Source: Neelides folsomi (Eukaryota; Arthropoda; Collembola; Neelipleona; Neelidae). From it: a stretch of 64,000 nt of DNA. Shown in pieces: positions 52,743 to 64,000 of the stretch; the first letter of the stretch is position 1; each line of letters begins with the position of its first letter. The notes beneath the pieces were generated by a model. It saw only the letters and a program-made list of their open reading frames with translations, had not been told where the DNA came from and made no database searches. Position numbers and translations under genes: made by a program. The DNA lies in NCBI GenBank assembly GCA_034687125.1, contig JAQGBZ010000099.1:1-64000 (forward strand), read 5' to 3'.

Positions 52743-53898
52743 TTGAATACAATTAAATACAGTTAAATTGTAATCAATTACAAATTCTGATTAACAACCA
52801 AAGTTCTTAGTTTCCAATTCCCGCATTGAACAAAGTGTAAAGTTGTTCCCTGAACCACGAGATTTAATCAATTACAATAATTAGTTAAAGTGGGAATTAT
52901 TCAATTACATTATTTCCATAAAGTGCGACAAATTTTAAGATTTTAACTGTGAGGTTTTTAGCAATTCACGATCACGACCGACAACTCACATTAATATATA
53001 TCTAATATATATTATATATATACGATACAATTTAAGAAACTGTTCTTATAATGTTTGTAAGCTTATTTTATTATTAACTGAGAAAAAAGTTACTTATGTA
53101 AAAGTAAAGTGGATAAAAATGTGACGTATATAATACATACATAATATATGTAATATTTATTATGATTATGATAGATATTGTAGATTATGTTTTAAGCCTT
53201 CGCATTGTTCTCGTTTCTTGAAGGTTATTTTACTTTAATTATATAATCCATTAAACTACATACGTTATCATTATTTCAATCTAGGCCTATTAAATATTAT
53301 TTTTGAGATTTTATTTTATTCTTCGTTTTCATTATTTTATTGTTGTTGATTTTCTTCTTTCCTCGTGAAAAACAGGTCGTGAAATTTATATATTATATCT
53401 ATTACATAACTTATTAAATATATCAATTATTAATCCTTAGAAAGATTAAATATGCGAAATATCAATGAAGTAAGGAATATGGAACTTACGATGCGATTAA
53501 AATAAACGTGTACGGAATATAAGTGAAACTCTTGAGAGACGTATTTAATTTATTTAATTTATCATCTTCCTTTTCCCATCCTTCCATTTCAATGGACGAG
53601 TCAGATGTTAAATTTTGATTAATGAGAGGTCGTCGATGTCTATTTCTCATTTTATACACCGATGACAGTCGACAGGGGCCGACGATAATAATTGACATTT
53701 ACAATTACAAATTCGCTTCGGACAACACAACAGCAACAGCATGAACAAAATTCATGTTGTCAAAAGTCAAACTCCACCATGCACGTTGTTCCTTTAATTC
53801 TGATCAATCATTCAACGTCAAAAATCATACAATTCTCTTTATTATTCATTTAAAATAATATCAACTATAATATATATTTACTTTAATTATCATTAACT

Positions 53899-53939
53899 AC
53901 AGGAATTGGATATTCTATAATAGAATATCCAATTCCTGT
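53899..53939. repeat. Perfect 41-bp palindrome
   Basis: Two 20-bp arms (ACAGGAATTGGATATTCTAT and its exact reverse complement) flank a single A. It lies about 1.2 kb downstream of the noc stop and has no coding context. Confidence 0.9.
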
Positions 53940-54078
53940 TTGTTCCAATATATTAAATATTCTGAATTCATTCTTTAATAAACAATTATAGATAAATATC
54001 AAGTGGATTTAACAATATTTAAGTAGACACTTGATCGGACAATTCATTTTGGAATTTTACATCGTGCGAGACTTTCAT

Positions 54079-54170
54079 TCATAGGATTTTACATAGGATT
54101 TGACAAGATTTGACAAATTTTGACATGTGATTTAACACAGGATTTGACTTGGGATTTGCTACACGATTTG
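54079..54170. repeat. Degenerate GATTTGAC-type repeat
   Basis: Six or seven loose copies of an element like GGATTTGACA spaced about 10-20 bp apart. Confidence 0.5.
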
Positions 54171-57100
54171 TCTAATCACTATTCAGGAATTGATAATTCT
54201 CTGTCATTTGTTATAAATTATAAAAACAGAAGATGAAAGAATTAAAGAATGAATGAAAATGATATTATTGTTTAAATTGTTATTATTATTTTAGTAGATT
54301 CAACGAACAATGGGAAGAATGATTATATAATCTCCATTAAATAAACTTTTATGATTAGACGGGAATTAGTTATAAAGTGTTTATTTAACTTTCATGCTCG
54401 GGATTTAAAAGAGGCGAGGATGCATTAGAGAAATAATACAAATGTTACCAATATCAGAAGATAAATATTACATACAATATATTCCTTGAATAAAGTATTT
54501 AGTACTGTATGAAATTCATACTATGAATGTATAGTACATATATATTAATACTATGTTTTTAATGGTAGTTTGTCCATATGGGCAGTTGGTGGTTCTGGGC
54601 GGTAATGAGGATTAGTGGTATAGATTAAGGAGTAAATGGAGTGTCAGAGTGGGATGATAAATTGGGAGGATGATCCTTGGAATTGGAATTGGATCGATGG
54701 GGATGATGGATGGAGATTTTATCTTGTGAGATGGGCAATGGGAGGATGTCACTTCCCGACGCCTTCCCCTCTGACTCAATGAGTGTCAGGTGAGCGGGGC
54801 CGTAACTCATTTTTCCCGTCACCCTTCCCAGCCCGGATCCAAGACGTCTTCCATGCAGAGTCCAAAATGTTTGGACATAAATCAAGGCTTTGTGTGTGCC
54901 GCCGCCAAGCCGCCTTTGCCCCAGGGACCTTTACCGCCATTATTTATTTACCCTCCCCGTCCAGTCCCATTTACTTACCCCCCAAATATCCACAATTACT
55001 CCAAGAGATAATATACGACTCTCCTGACTCATCCTCCATATAAATATCCAAACATTGCCAACATCTTTTTCTCACTCAGATTTAGGATTTTATTTTCTTA
55101 ATGCTTTTTTCTATTTTATAAATTTTATTGATCATTTTGCGAATTTGTTTGACAAATTGGAATTTAATACGAATTAGATTGAGTTTATAAAATTTATGAT
55201 TAGATTTGGTTTAGAATTTAGATGTTAGTCTTTGTGTCCGTTCGTTTAAAACTCCATGAAATGAGGTTTGTGTAATAATGTATATTTATGGGGGAGTTTG
55301 ATCGTCGAACGAATTTCATAGAGCAAACAATTCATAGACTGAGTTTATCAACTGAGACAGGCGGAGTTTTGAAAATGAAAAAATCGTGCTTTTATTTCCA
55401 ATTTGTAGCTTAAGTGTGAAAAGGGGAAGAGTTAATTCCCTTATTTTCTCCCGCCTGGCGTTTATTTGTTGGGATTTGGCGGAGGATGAAGGTTGGAATT
55501 AAAGCGAGAGCCGTCAAGGCTTTCGGGGATTTATGTAGAAGCTGGCCGGGACCGAAGTTCCTCTGAGGGTTGAAGGGGAACGGATGCTCCTGAAAGGATG
55601 AGAAATCGTTGACATTATCGAGGATGACTCGGCCCTTTGGGAGTCTTTGAATTTTCAAGGGCCTTGTCCATTTCCTCCACTTTCAAATTACACCAAGATA
55701 CTTTACACTTTTATTTATAATCTCCATCGGATCTTTACGTGATATAATATACCATACACCATACACCATACCATATATTTACCATACAATCATACAGCAT
55801 ATCATATATCAATAGTAAACCATAAACCGAAACTCATATAAATTCTCCTTTGCCATGAAACTTATATTACATGTACAGTGTGTGTGTAATTTTTGTATTA
55901 TATTCGATCCTTGTTTATTCCATGAAATATCACGACATGATTAAATAGGTGAATCGAACATGGGCACCTGGGACGGACAGAATGAGTCGATGTGAAGTAT
56001 TCGATGACCTGAACGGATAAATGCGAAGTGGAAGTTGAAATATTAAATGAAGGGTCGTTCGTATCATAAATAATATTAAGATGAGAGTTGGAGATTGAAG
56101 ATTAATATTCGTTAAATGATCCATCTTTCTCCTTTTACGACCTCTGATGTAATTTGGAAAGGAATTAGACGTTATTGGGTAAGCATTTTAAATGCTGAAT
56201 TATGACGATGAGCAAAGTGATTATAGGTGAGATGAAGTCGTATAATAATCTCCTTCTGGGATACACCACACCATTAATGTTGGAAATGTAGTCGGTGCAT
56301 TTAACGATTAAAGTGGATGGAGATTCCATGAAGCGGATAGGAGGAATAAATGAGAGAGTGTAAAATTTTATAACCAGCTATTAAAGGCTATCATCTGTTT
56401 CCTCTCGAGACAATGACTTATTTCGCCCTTTAAATTGTAAAACAGGAATATGAGCCACCGATAATAAAGTCATATATCATACGGGAAATTCAAAGTTCAC
56501 CCTTCCCTGTTCGAATGCCTTATTCCTACATAGATTAAATAGTAGGAACGTGTGCGAAAATAAATTTCCGCAACTGCACAACCCGAACATCCTCCAAGTC
56601 CGAATTAAGTGAATTAATGGGCGAAAGATTAGAAACTCGAATTGAGTAACAAACACCTCATAGTTCAATTTAATCCTCCCTCCATATAAATAATAATATA
56701 AGTAGCTATACAATATTGTATGGTATATTATATCCTTCCAATAATAATAATATTCTTTATGAACTTCATCTCCCATTTTTAAAACATTTTTCTTAATTTT
56801 GAATCATTGAAAATCTTGAAAGCTTCGCGGCTTGTTGGGTCATGAATCATAAGAATGATGATGGTTGGAAATGAGACGGGTTTTACAGGTTATATATAAC
56901 ACTCAATTGTTTAATTGTCTCATAAAGAAGAAATAATTATAAAGTATAAGGTAAAAGTAATGAGAGTAAAGGAGAAACGCCGTGATTGGACGTGAGTGAG
57001 GGTCATAAACGTGGATGTGTTTATGAACGTAGTTGGACGCAGTATAATAATTAACCTCTTAGGAATCAAGGTAGGAATAAAAGTACGAAAAGTGCAGAGA

Positions 57101-58499
57101 GAGAGGATGTACATACATATATAGTATTCAGTATATAGTATTTAATATGTCGTATTTATTATATGTATGAGTACTATGGTCGTATAAAGCTTTTAAGTTT
57201 AATAGCAGAGTTGAGTAGTTTGGTAGTGGAGGGTCGCGTCATCTCTTTCGACTCGACTTGCGAGTCCATTAACTTTTATTTGGATTTGAAGGAGTTGTTG
57301 CTGCGGAAAATGTTCTTTATAATCCCATTAATTGGAGGTGAAGCTGAGAGACAAAAGGCGACTTTTTGCAACTTTTCTCACTCAGCCGCATTCTTCCGAC
57401 CGTTTCAAAATCCACCCAACCACTTTGCCTTCTTTTCCAAACTAATGCTCGTTTTCTCTCAAAAGTTATCTTGGAAATGAATACCCGATAAGAACATGAT
57501 ACGATTTGACTTTTATGCCTCCGTGAACTCTCTTATGCAAAAACCTGTCATCATCCATTTGCAATACAACCAAACCAAGTGCATCGAAATATACTTATCT
57601 CTATTATAGTTTATTAGCAAACTTGATTTTAATGGAATCGTAGCAATTATAAACCATTCTGTACAAATAATTCTTTTTAAGATCTCCGCTCAACACCTTT
57701 AACATTACCAAGTTAATGTAAAGATCACTCTTGTTACTTCTGTATTTAGCTTATATATAATTTATGGCTCTTTGTAGTTGTAGTTAGTAATTCACTAATA
57801 GGAAGATTATGGCGATTCAAATATTTCATATGGGAAATGTTGAGTAAATTATTAAATGTAGTAGTTATGTAGCCTTATATTAGCATAAGAAGTTAAAGAG
57901 AAAGATAATGATAAGGTATTAAAAGTGGAAGAAAGAAGGCTGTATGATAATTGGCAGAATTTAAATCCTAATCCTCTCTTGTGCATTACGTAGTTGGCTG
58001 TTGTCTTCTTCTTCAGATTAGATAATGGAGAAGAGCTGTCGGGTTTCCTCCTCCCACATTTGAGCTGAACTGACTCCTGTCCACATTTCATTCTTTCCTG
58101 GTAGCGTCGCGGATTAATTAATGGCCCGACGTGGGACTGGGCCCTCGTAAAGTGGAATGGCTAATGGCCCTCCTCGACTGATTTACTTCCTCAGCTCCCT
58201 CATAAATTGAGGTGTGGATTTGGAGAGGGACGAAGGTGAGTTCTCCCCTTTCATTCTCCCCATCATTATCCTGGGATGATTAATACTCCTCCTCCCTCCA
58301 CAACTCATCTCGGGCCACTTCTCCTCCCTCCTCATAAATTGAGAGGAAATTATTGGGAGTCGGGAAGAATCTCAAAGCCACCTACATTACTCACAAACCC
58401 ACGGAAAACCCCAATCTTCATATCTGTTGTTACCCATACACGGTTCCATGTTTTTCTCTCTGTAGTAGTTGAATTTCTTTGTATTAAAGATTCCATAAG

Positions 58500-58574
58500 C
58501 AGGGTGAGCAATAAGTTGCTTTCTTTTTTAAATAAACAATTGTATAAAAATCTAGCAACTTATGGCCCACCCTG
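58500..58574. mobile_element. Short palindromic TIR element 3
   Basis: 75 bp beginning CAGGGTGAGCAATAAGTTGC and ending with the complementary CAACTTATGGCCCACCCTG. Same TIR family as 46334 and 47961; no coding content. Confidence 0.75.
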
Positions 58575-59394
58575 TACATACATATTACAACACAGATCTG
58601 TATACAATACAAATTTGTATATACAGATTTGTACTACAGATTCTAGGTGTAAAAGATTCTTTGTATTTGAGATAAAGGTGATGTTATTATAAATGCTTGG
58701 GGATTTTCGTGCATCGTCTCGTCGGCATCGATAGCTTTCTAGATCAAGTCAGTTTTTAATAAATTAAGCCGGGTGGCCTGTGCGGGGGCGGAATTGAGAC
58801 ACTTAAACTCTTGTGAATAAAACATGAGCGAGAAGGAGATGAGATTGAAGGGGGAAATGTCACGTACGGCGGGTCTTTTTCTCCCTCGACAAACAAAAGG
58901 AGAAGGGCGGAAATGAGAGGTTCAGACCAAGGCGGCAAGTGAATATATTAAACCAAAGGGTTTTTAAATTGAATCGGCATTTCTGACGACACGCTCAAGT
59001 GGAGGTAAAAAGCGAAAAGACGGAGATCCAAACAGACCCAAATGGCCTGAGAGAAAACGTCCCCCTCATTATCGGAGAGAACCTCCATTGGGTTTATTAG
59101 TTGACCGGAATTAAATTGCCATAATTTAGGGGCGAGGGGACGCGAGTGTTATGAAATGATAATAAATCACTTCTTTCGTGAGGAATAGAAATAAATCCAG
59201 GAGAATGACACATTCAATAATGGGAACGGCGGCCGCTTAATCAATTCTTCACTCACCTTTTTTCCCTCCCCTCACTTCCACAAATCTCGCTCGGGAGAAG
59301 AATCAAAGGAATATTTTGGACTCAGTCTGTCTATTGAAATGAGAAGGAAAATTTAGAATTCTCATTCAAAATAGTTAACTATTATTTTTATAAC

Positions 59395-59490
59395 TACCTA
59401 TATGTTTTAATGTATTTTATATATTAGGTATTTGTATGTATTTGTATGAATTTTATATATTATGTTTTTGTATGTATTTGTATGCCTACA
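59395..59490. repeat. Tandem duplication, AT-rich
   Basis: Two copies of about 40 bp sharing TTTTATATATTA and TTTGTATGTATTTGTATG, directly beside the inverted-repeat element at 59497. Confidence 0.65.
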
Positions 59491-59496
59491 TACTCT

Positions 59497-59736
59497 CCCA
59501 GCCACGGATCTAGGCAGACGAAAATTTCCCTAAATTGACATCAAGTAACTGTTTTTTAAAGTTACATGGCAATTCACTTTAAAAAAACTTGCGTTATTTG
59601 ACAATTTTACCCTATTTTCTTACATTAAAATAAGTAAAATGCATTATATTTCAATAGATTTATCTTGTTTTCATGCATTTATAATGTTTTGTTTATCTGA
59701 GAAGAAATAAGGTAAATGCCAAGATCCGTGGCCGGG
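59497..59736. mobile_element. 240-bp element with 19-bp terminal inverted repeats
   Basis: The left end CCCAGCCACGGATCTAGGC and the reverse complement of the right end, CCCGGCCACGGATCTTGGC, match at 17 of 19 positions. The interior is AT-rich and noncoding. The TIR differs from the CAGGGTG family, so this is a second, unrelated class of mini-element. Confidence 0.65.
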
Positions 59737-62700
59737 ACAGTAACGATCGCCCTTATTTTATAAATTCTCTTTCATTCTCACACATTCTGAAATACAAAAT
59801 ATTGTATTTCAATTCTTTCACGTTTCAAATCAAGTACTGTTCGTGCACCTTTGGGTCGAGTGGCTCTGTCAGATCTTACAAAGAACTGTAATAAAATTCA
59901 CTGTTCCCAATTGAGGGCTTTGGGGGGGATGGAGAGTAAAAAGAAATAAAATTTAACAGACTTCTTTGTATGAATAATGAAAGTGCATCTTGGATGATTT
60001 GTACCACTCGTATATTACAACTTTTTCAAATTCTTTTATTGTATTAGAAGGTCGTGCGGATTTAAAGATATTTGATATTTTTCTCTCTCAATCCCACACA
60101 TCATCCGCACATATACCATACATACAGTCATACAGCCATACATCCTGATATATAAAGTTCACATAAATATTATACAGTTCTATGTAATATAGAGAAGTTT
60201 AGAGTTTGTATTTAAATCCATATGGTTTGAGGGTTCGAAGGAAGGATCTGTAATTTATGACTCAATATTGTGGAGAGGGTCGGCGGGATCGGCGGGGCCG
60301 TGAGGGTAAATGGATTTCACAAAAGGACCGGTGACACTTTTCTCCACTCACCCTGTGGTTCCTTCCTCGATTTATGGTGGGTCGGGGACTGAAAAGAAAA
60401 CCTCCATGTCTGACTTGTTTACCTTTGTGAATGTGGAATTATACAGATTGTTAATGGAGGTGATTGTTGAGTTCGTGGGTCCCCTGTCCTCATAAATAGC
60501 TCCACTCAATGTCCTCCTTGACACTGGATTATCACCCGTCCCCGGCCCCACAAAAGGAATCCCTCCCGGCCACGGCTCCATTCCCCATGTCAACATCCAC
60601 CCGATTCATTCCTCAAAGGATAACTCAAAAATTAGTGTCGGACGGGGCGAAGGCACGACAGCCGAAACAACTTTAATCTCTCTCTCGGACGGGGGGTCAA
60701 AGTTACCAGAGGCCCTCATTATCTCCGCACAAAAGAAGCTGTCCAAGAGAGACACTCCACGACCCGAGCTCTTTACAAACCTCTTCTTCATAACATCTCT
60801 TATCATCCATTTCCTCCTCAAACCGCAACGGAACCCTGTGAGATCAACTCCATGCTTCATATTATAATATACCACACTTTAGACACACCCTGTATATGGA
60901 CTCTAACAATATGTATGGTATATACCAATGGTACTAATGTTTCTTAATTAGATAAATTAGAGAGAGAGTCTTTTAGATAAGAATTAATATGCCCATTTAT
61001 TCATTCAGTTTTCCTTTTCAACAACTTACCTTTTTATCGCTCATCGTCTTATCTCGAAATGTAGAGGGTTATTTATGAACGATTAGCTACTTACATTTTT
61101 ACATATTATTTTTTTATCTAAATACTACTTAATACTTTGTATTTTATCTTTAATGCTTTTAATACAAGTGCTTGTTTATTTGAGTGTTTATTTAATAAAG
61201 CTCATAAAGATTTGTTTAATTTCTTATCTACAATATACCATATAAATATTACATGTGGTATTATATGTAATATTTAGTATAATGTAGTATGTACCATATA
61301 TGAATATATTTAATATATTTTAGCATAAGTATGAATAAAATTTAAGGATGAAAGTGATAAAAGGAATGGATGTTATGAAGTAATAATTTGGTCGTTATTT
61401 TATGTAATTCATTCTTATAGTTCTGTAGAATGATTGATGAGGAGGGTGAGTAGGAGGATCTTGTCGTAGAAGAGACCAAGGCCAACCATTGTTGCTACTG
61501 TCACTCCCAATGAATTGACAATGAGTGAGAAATGATTTCCTGGGCGAACAAAGGGAGTGACAACCAACCTCGTCATTAGCTCCCACCACCTTCTCCAGGA
61601 GGAGAAGAAAAAACCGTGACAGTTTTATACTTACAGACACACGGGGCTTCTCCTTTTCACCGCCGTCCAGGAGCACCAATAACAATAAATCTCTACCTGT
61701 GTCTCGTCCCCCTTCGATCGCAATTCTTTACTCAGGGTAGTCCGTCTGTCACTACTCAAGAGCTTTGGTCCTTTTATGCCCACCATGGTCGAAACTCTTC
61801 AGTTCCCAATACATCTGTTCTGTATACCTATATATATATATTACATATCACTTTAGTCCTTACATGTACATATATGAGAACACGTGGGATTAAAGTACAC
61901 CTATGGTATACATATCCTATACCATATGTACAGATATGTATGTTATACAAAGTCTATCTTATTTAAGCTATTTAGTTTGTATGTAGTTTGTATGGTATAT
62001 TAAATATATGGTATATTTTACACAGAAGGTCTTTTCCCACCTTCGTTTGAAATTCTCTGAAAGTTGTTGTTCGGTAAATCGTCTCAAGATTCATTAGTGG
62101 AATGGGATTTGGTGGTGATGTGGAAAATGAATTTAAGCTCTCTGTTTTTTCCTCTACTTAATTTGACAACTCGAGATCTTATCTCTGTAGACGAAGAGTT
62201 AAGGTAGATTTAAGAGTGACAGGTGAGGCTCATTTCCCTCTGGGACACATATTTGGTGACAAAGTTGGGAGAGAGCCGCCGTGTCCAGAATTTACGACCC
62301 TGCTAAAATGAAACCCTTAAACCTCTCTCAACAACTTTTTACGGACAGACTCCGACCACCCAATGGAAAGAACCAAAGTCGATTCTCAGCTTTCAACTTC
62401 TTTTTTATTCTGTGTGGGGCGGCTTCTTTTCGCCTTCGTCATTCCACTCGTCTGACGAGATTCGTCGGGCCAAAATAATAATGCTCATTCTAAATCACCC
62501 TCAGGAAGGTGAAGCCACACTTTTGCCAAACGAGACACTTCAACAACATCCACTTTGCCACGTACGATCCTTTATGTTCACAATGATGAAACGGTCAAAA
62601 GGCCGGGGTTTTAATGCCGCACATGGAACACTCAAAGAGTCTCTCCACTTGTATATATAAAATACAAATGTATATGAAATCCTATATATAAAATCGTGTA

Positions 62701-64000
62701 TGAAATTTTATATCTGTGAATAAAGTGTATATGAATTCATATATGAAATATATTAAATCCTACTTGAGGGGTTGTGAAATCTATTGGCTCTTAAAGAACA
62801 GAGGGCTACTCAGCCTGGAGAGTTAATCTCCAACGATAGAATTTTGTTGTAGAGTTTTGTAGAGTTAGCCATGGAGGGTGTTTGTTATTTAAAGTATATT
62901 TAAAAGGGTGGATCATATTTTAATGTGGATGTGGCTGAGTCCCAGCATGGTTCTTCTTCCTTCACACGCCATGCCCCTCAAATTGCCAATAAATAACCAG
63001 GGGCAGTTGGTTGAAGTGGAAGGTGTGGGGGATGAGAGATCTTTCCAACTGCACGCCGTCAAGGCGCCGGGGGATGAAGAAAATGAGGAGAATGAGTTGC
63101 TCATTCTCCAACCTTTATTTATCCAAAGAGGGGAGGTTGAGAATCCTTCGTGATTGAAGAGAAGAAAAAATAAATTGATGTGAGCCGACAAGTATTAAAT
63201 AATAATAAACCCTCACTGACTCAACGAGCTCTTCAAAACGACCCGCGTCTCGTCAATATCACCATACAAATAACTACACACAGCTCCTACGCTTTTTAAT
63301 AAGGAATTCATTAAAGATCTCTTTCATATCATACAGATCTTATTAAATTAAATATCTCTCACTTAAATATCTATCTTTAAAGATTCATATTCTAATTAAC
63401 CATTAAGCTTTCAATTTAAGAGCCAGGGAAGTTAAATTAGGTAAATTAACCAAGGTTGGATTAAATACATTATGATTAAATTACAGTAGGGTTTAATAGA
63501 TTTAAGATTTAATACAGTATGGTTTGTAAGTGGAGCGATTGAAACGGGAAAATTAAAAAAACGGGATTTCCTCATTAGCACTTGGAAGTGGTGAAGGTGC
63601 GTGGAATGAATTAGGTGGATTAATTATTTCATTAGAAGGAGGCGGAGTTAATTGAATCTTCTTCCCATTCAATTACGCCTCCTTGACTTGATCCAGAGGA
63701 AGGAGAAGCTGTGTAGTTGGGTTATGAAGTTCCATATCTGTACACAGACTGTGTATCAAGTATACAGTGTGTGTAGTAAAGAAGGAGCATTTGAATTCAT
63801 TGTAAAGAAGAAGCATTTTGTCCCGGCGGGGAGGGACGTGGAAGGGGAAGTGTGTTGGCGGGGAGTTGGGAGGAGGCGAAGAGGGCAAAGCCGGAGAAAT
63901 AAATTCCCGTCAACTAATCGGCCGCTGTCACGAGATAACATTTTCCAGGGCCGTTGGTTTGACAGGCGGTCTATCTAATGCAGAGACCCATGATAAATGG

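Larger units (their letters stand above)
52743..64000. other. Gene-poor region downstream of noc
   Basis: About 11.2 kb without a supportable gene. It is a mosaic: AT-rich stretches alternate with GC-richer blocks (for example 54600-55000, 55430-55680, 57230-57450, 58000-58450, 58750-59290, 60240-60860, 61430-61760, 62220-62650, 62900-63160, 63560-63940). The open frames there have low-complexity translations and no splice partners. Distal enhancers of noc are a reasonable guess. It also holds a 41-bp palindrome and two TIR elements. Confidence 0.5.

Noticed and set aside
57163-57480. 105-codon frame downstream of noc
   Set aside because: No recognisable domain, no splice signals in phase, and it sits in one of many GC-richer blocks with similar chance frames.
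60870-60895. Lone CACACCCTGTA resembling the short-element terminus
   Set aside because: No partner terminus nearby; too short to call an element.
62908-63191. Overlapping frames on both strands near 63 kb
   Set aside because: Both strands are open over a GC-rich block, a common chance result; neither translation looks like a protein family.

Overview
The window is animal nuclear DNA, most likely from an arthropod. It is AT-rich, has short GT-AG introns, and carries six spliced genes whose products match metazoan families. The zinc-finger gene resembles arthropod Noc/Elbow more than vertebrate ZNF503/703. A crustacean such as a copepod would fit the AT-richness and the mariner-like mini-elements, but the species cannot be named from sequence alone. 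I rebuilt every gene by joining exons at GT/AG sites, with reading phase checked across each junction. All six models close in frame.

Layout from left to right. A septin of the Peanut/septin-7 type (minus, 12833 down to 3697 or 2510) has a long first intron and optional 3' exons. A 4.2-kb divergent intergenic region follows. Next come Megf8 (plus, 17075-26925, 17 exons, 2623 aa) and, 450 bp downstream, the complex I subunit NDUFB6 (plus, 27376-28269, 182 aa). Then mask/ANKHD1 (minus, 44152-29245, 24 exons, 2726 aa) has two ankyrin arrays and a KH domain. A type I membrane protein with cadherin-like repeats and a mucin/Cys-Pro-Thr stalk follows (minus, 49160-45607, 10 exons, 753 aa). Last is a noc/elbow-type NET-family zinc-finger gene (plus, 50937-52742, 2 exons, 498 aa). 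About 11 kb with no supportable gene follows it and may hold noc regulatory DNA.

The most notable find is a family of four H/ACA snoRNA genes, one in each of four different mask introns, all on the mask sense strand. Each has two hairpins, an H box (ANANNA), an ACA box three bases from the 3' end, and 14-15 nt from each pocket to its box. Stems covary between copies while the guide pockets stay almost fixed. The pockets match two neighbouring, universally conserved 28S rRNA sites, equivalent to yeast 25S positions 2944 and 2975 by my recall.

Other points include a 54-nt stop-free in-frame intron inside a mask ankyrin repeat, and seven consecutive phase 1-1 exons building the mucin stalk. A MASRPFA-like motif lies in the Megf8 tail. 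A family of short terminal-inverted-repeat elements is scattered over the window, with several unrelated palindromic elements. The genes are not an operon and no joint pathway is implied, although septin, Megf8, mask and noc are all developmental or cytoskeletal regulators in flies or vertebrates.
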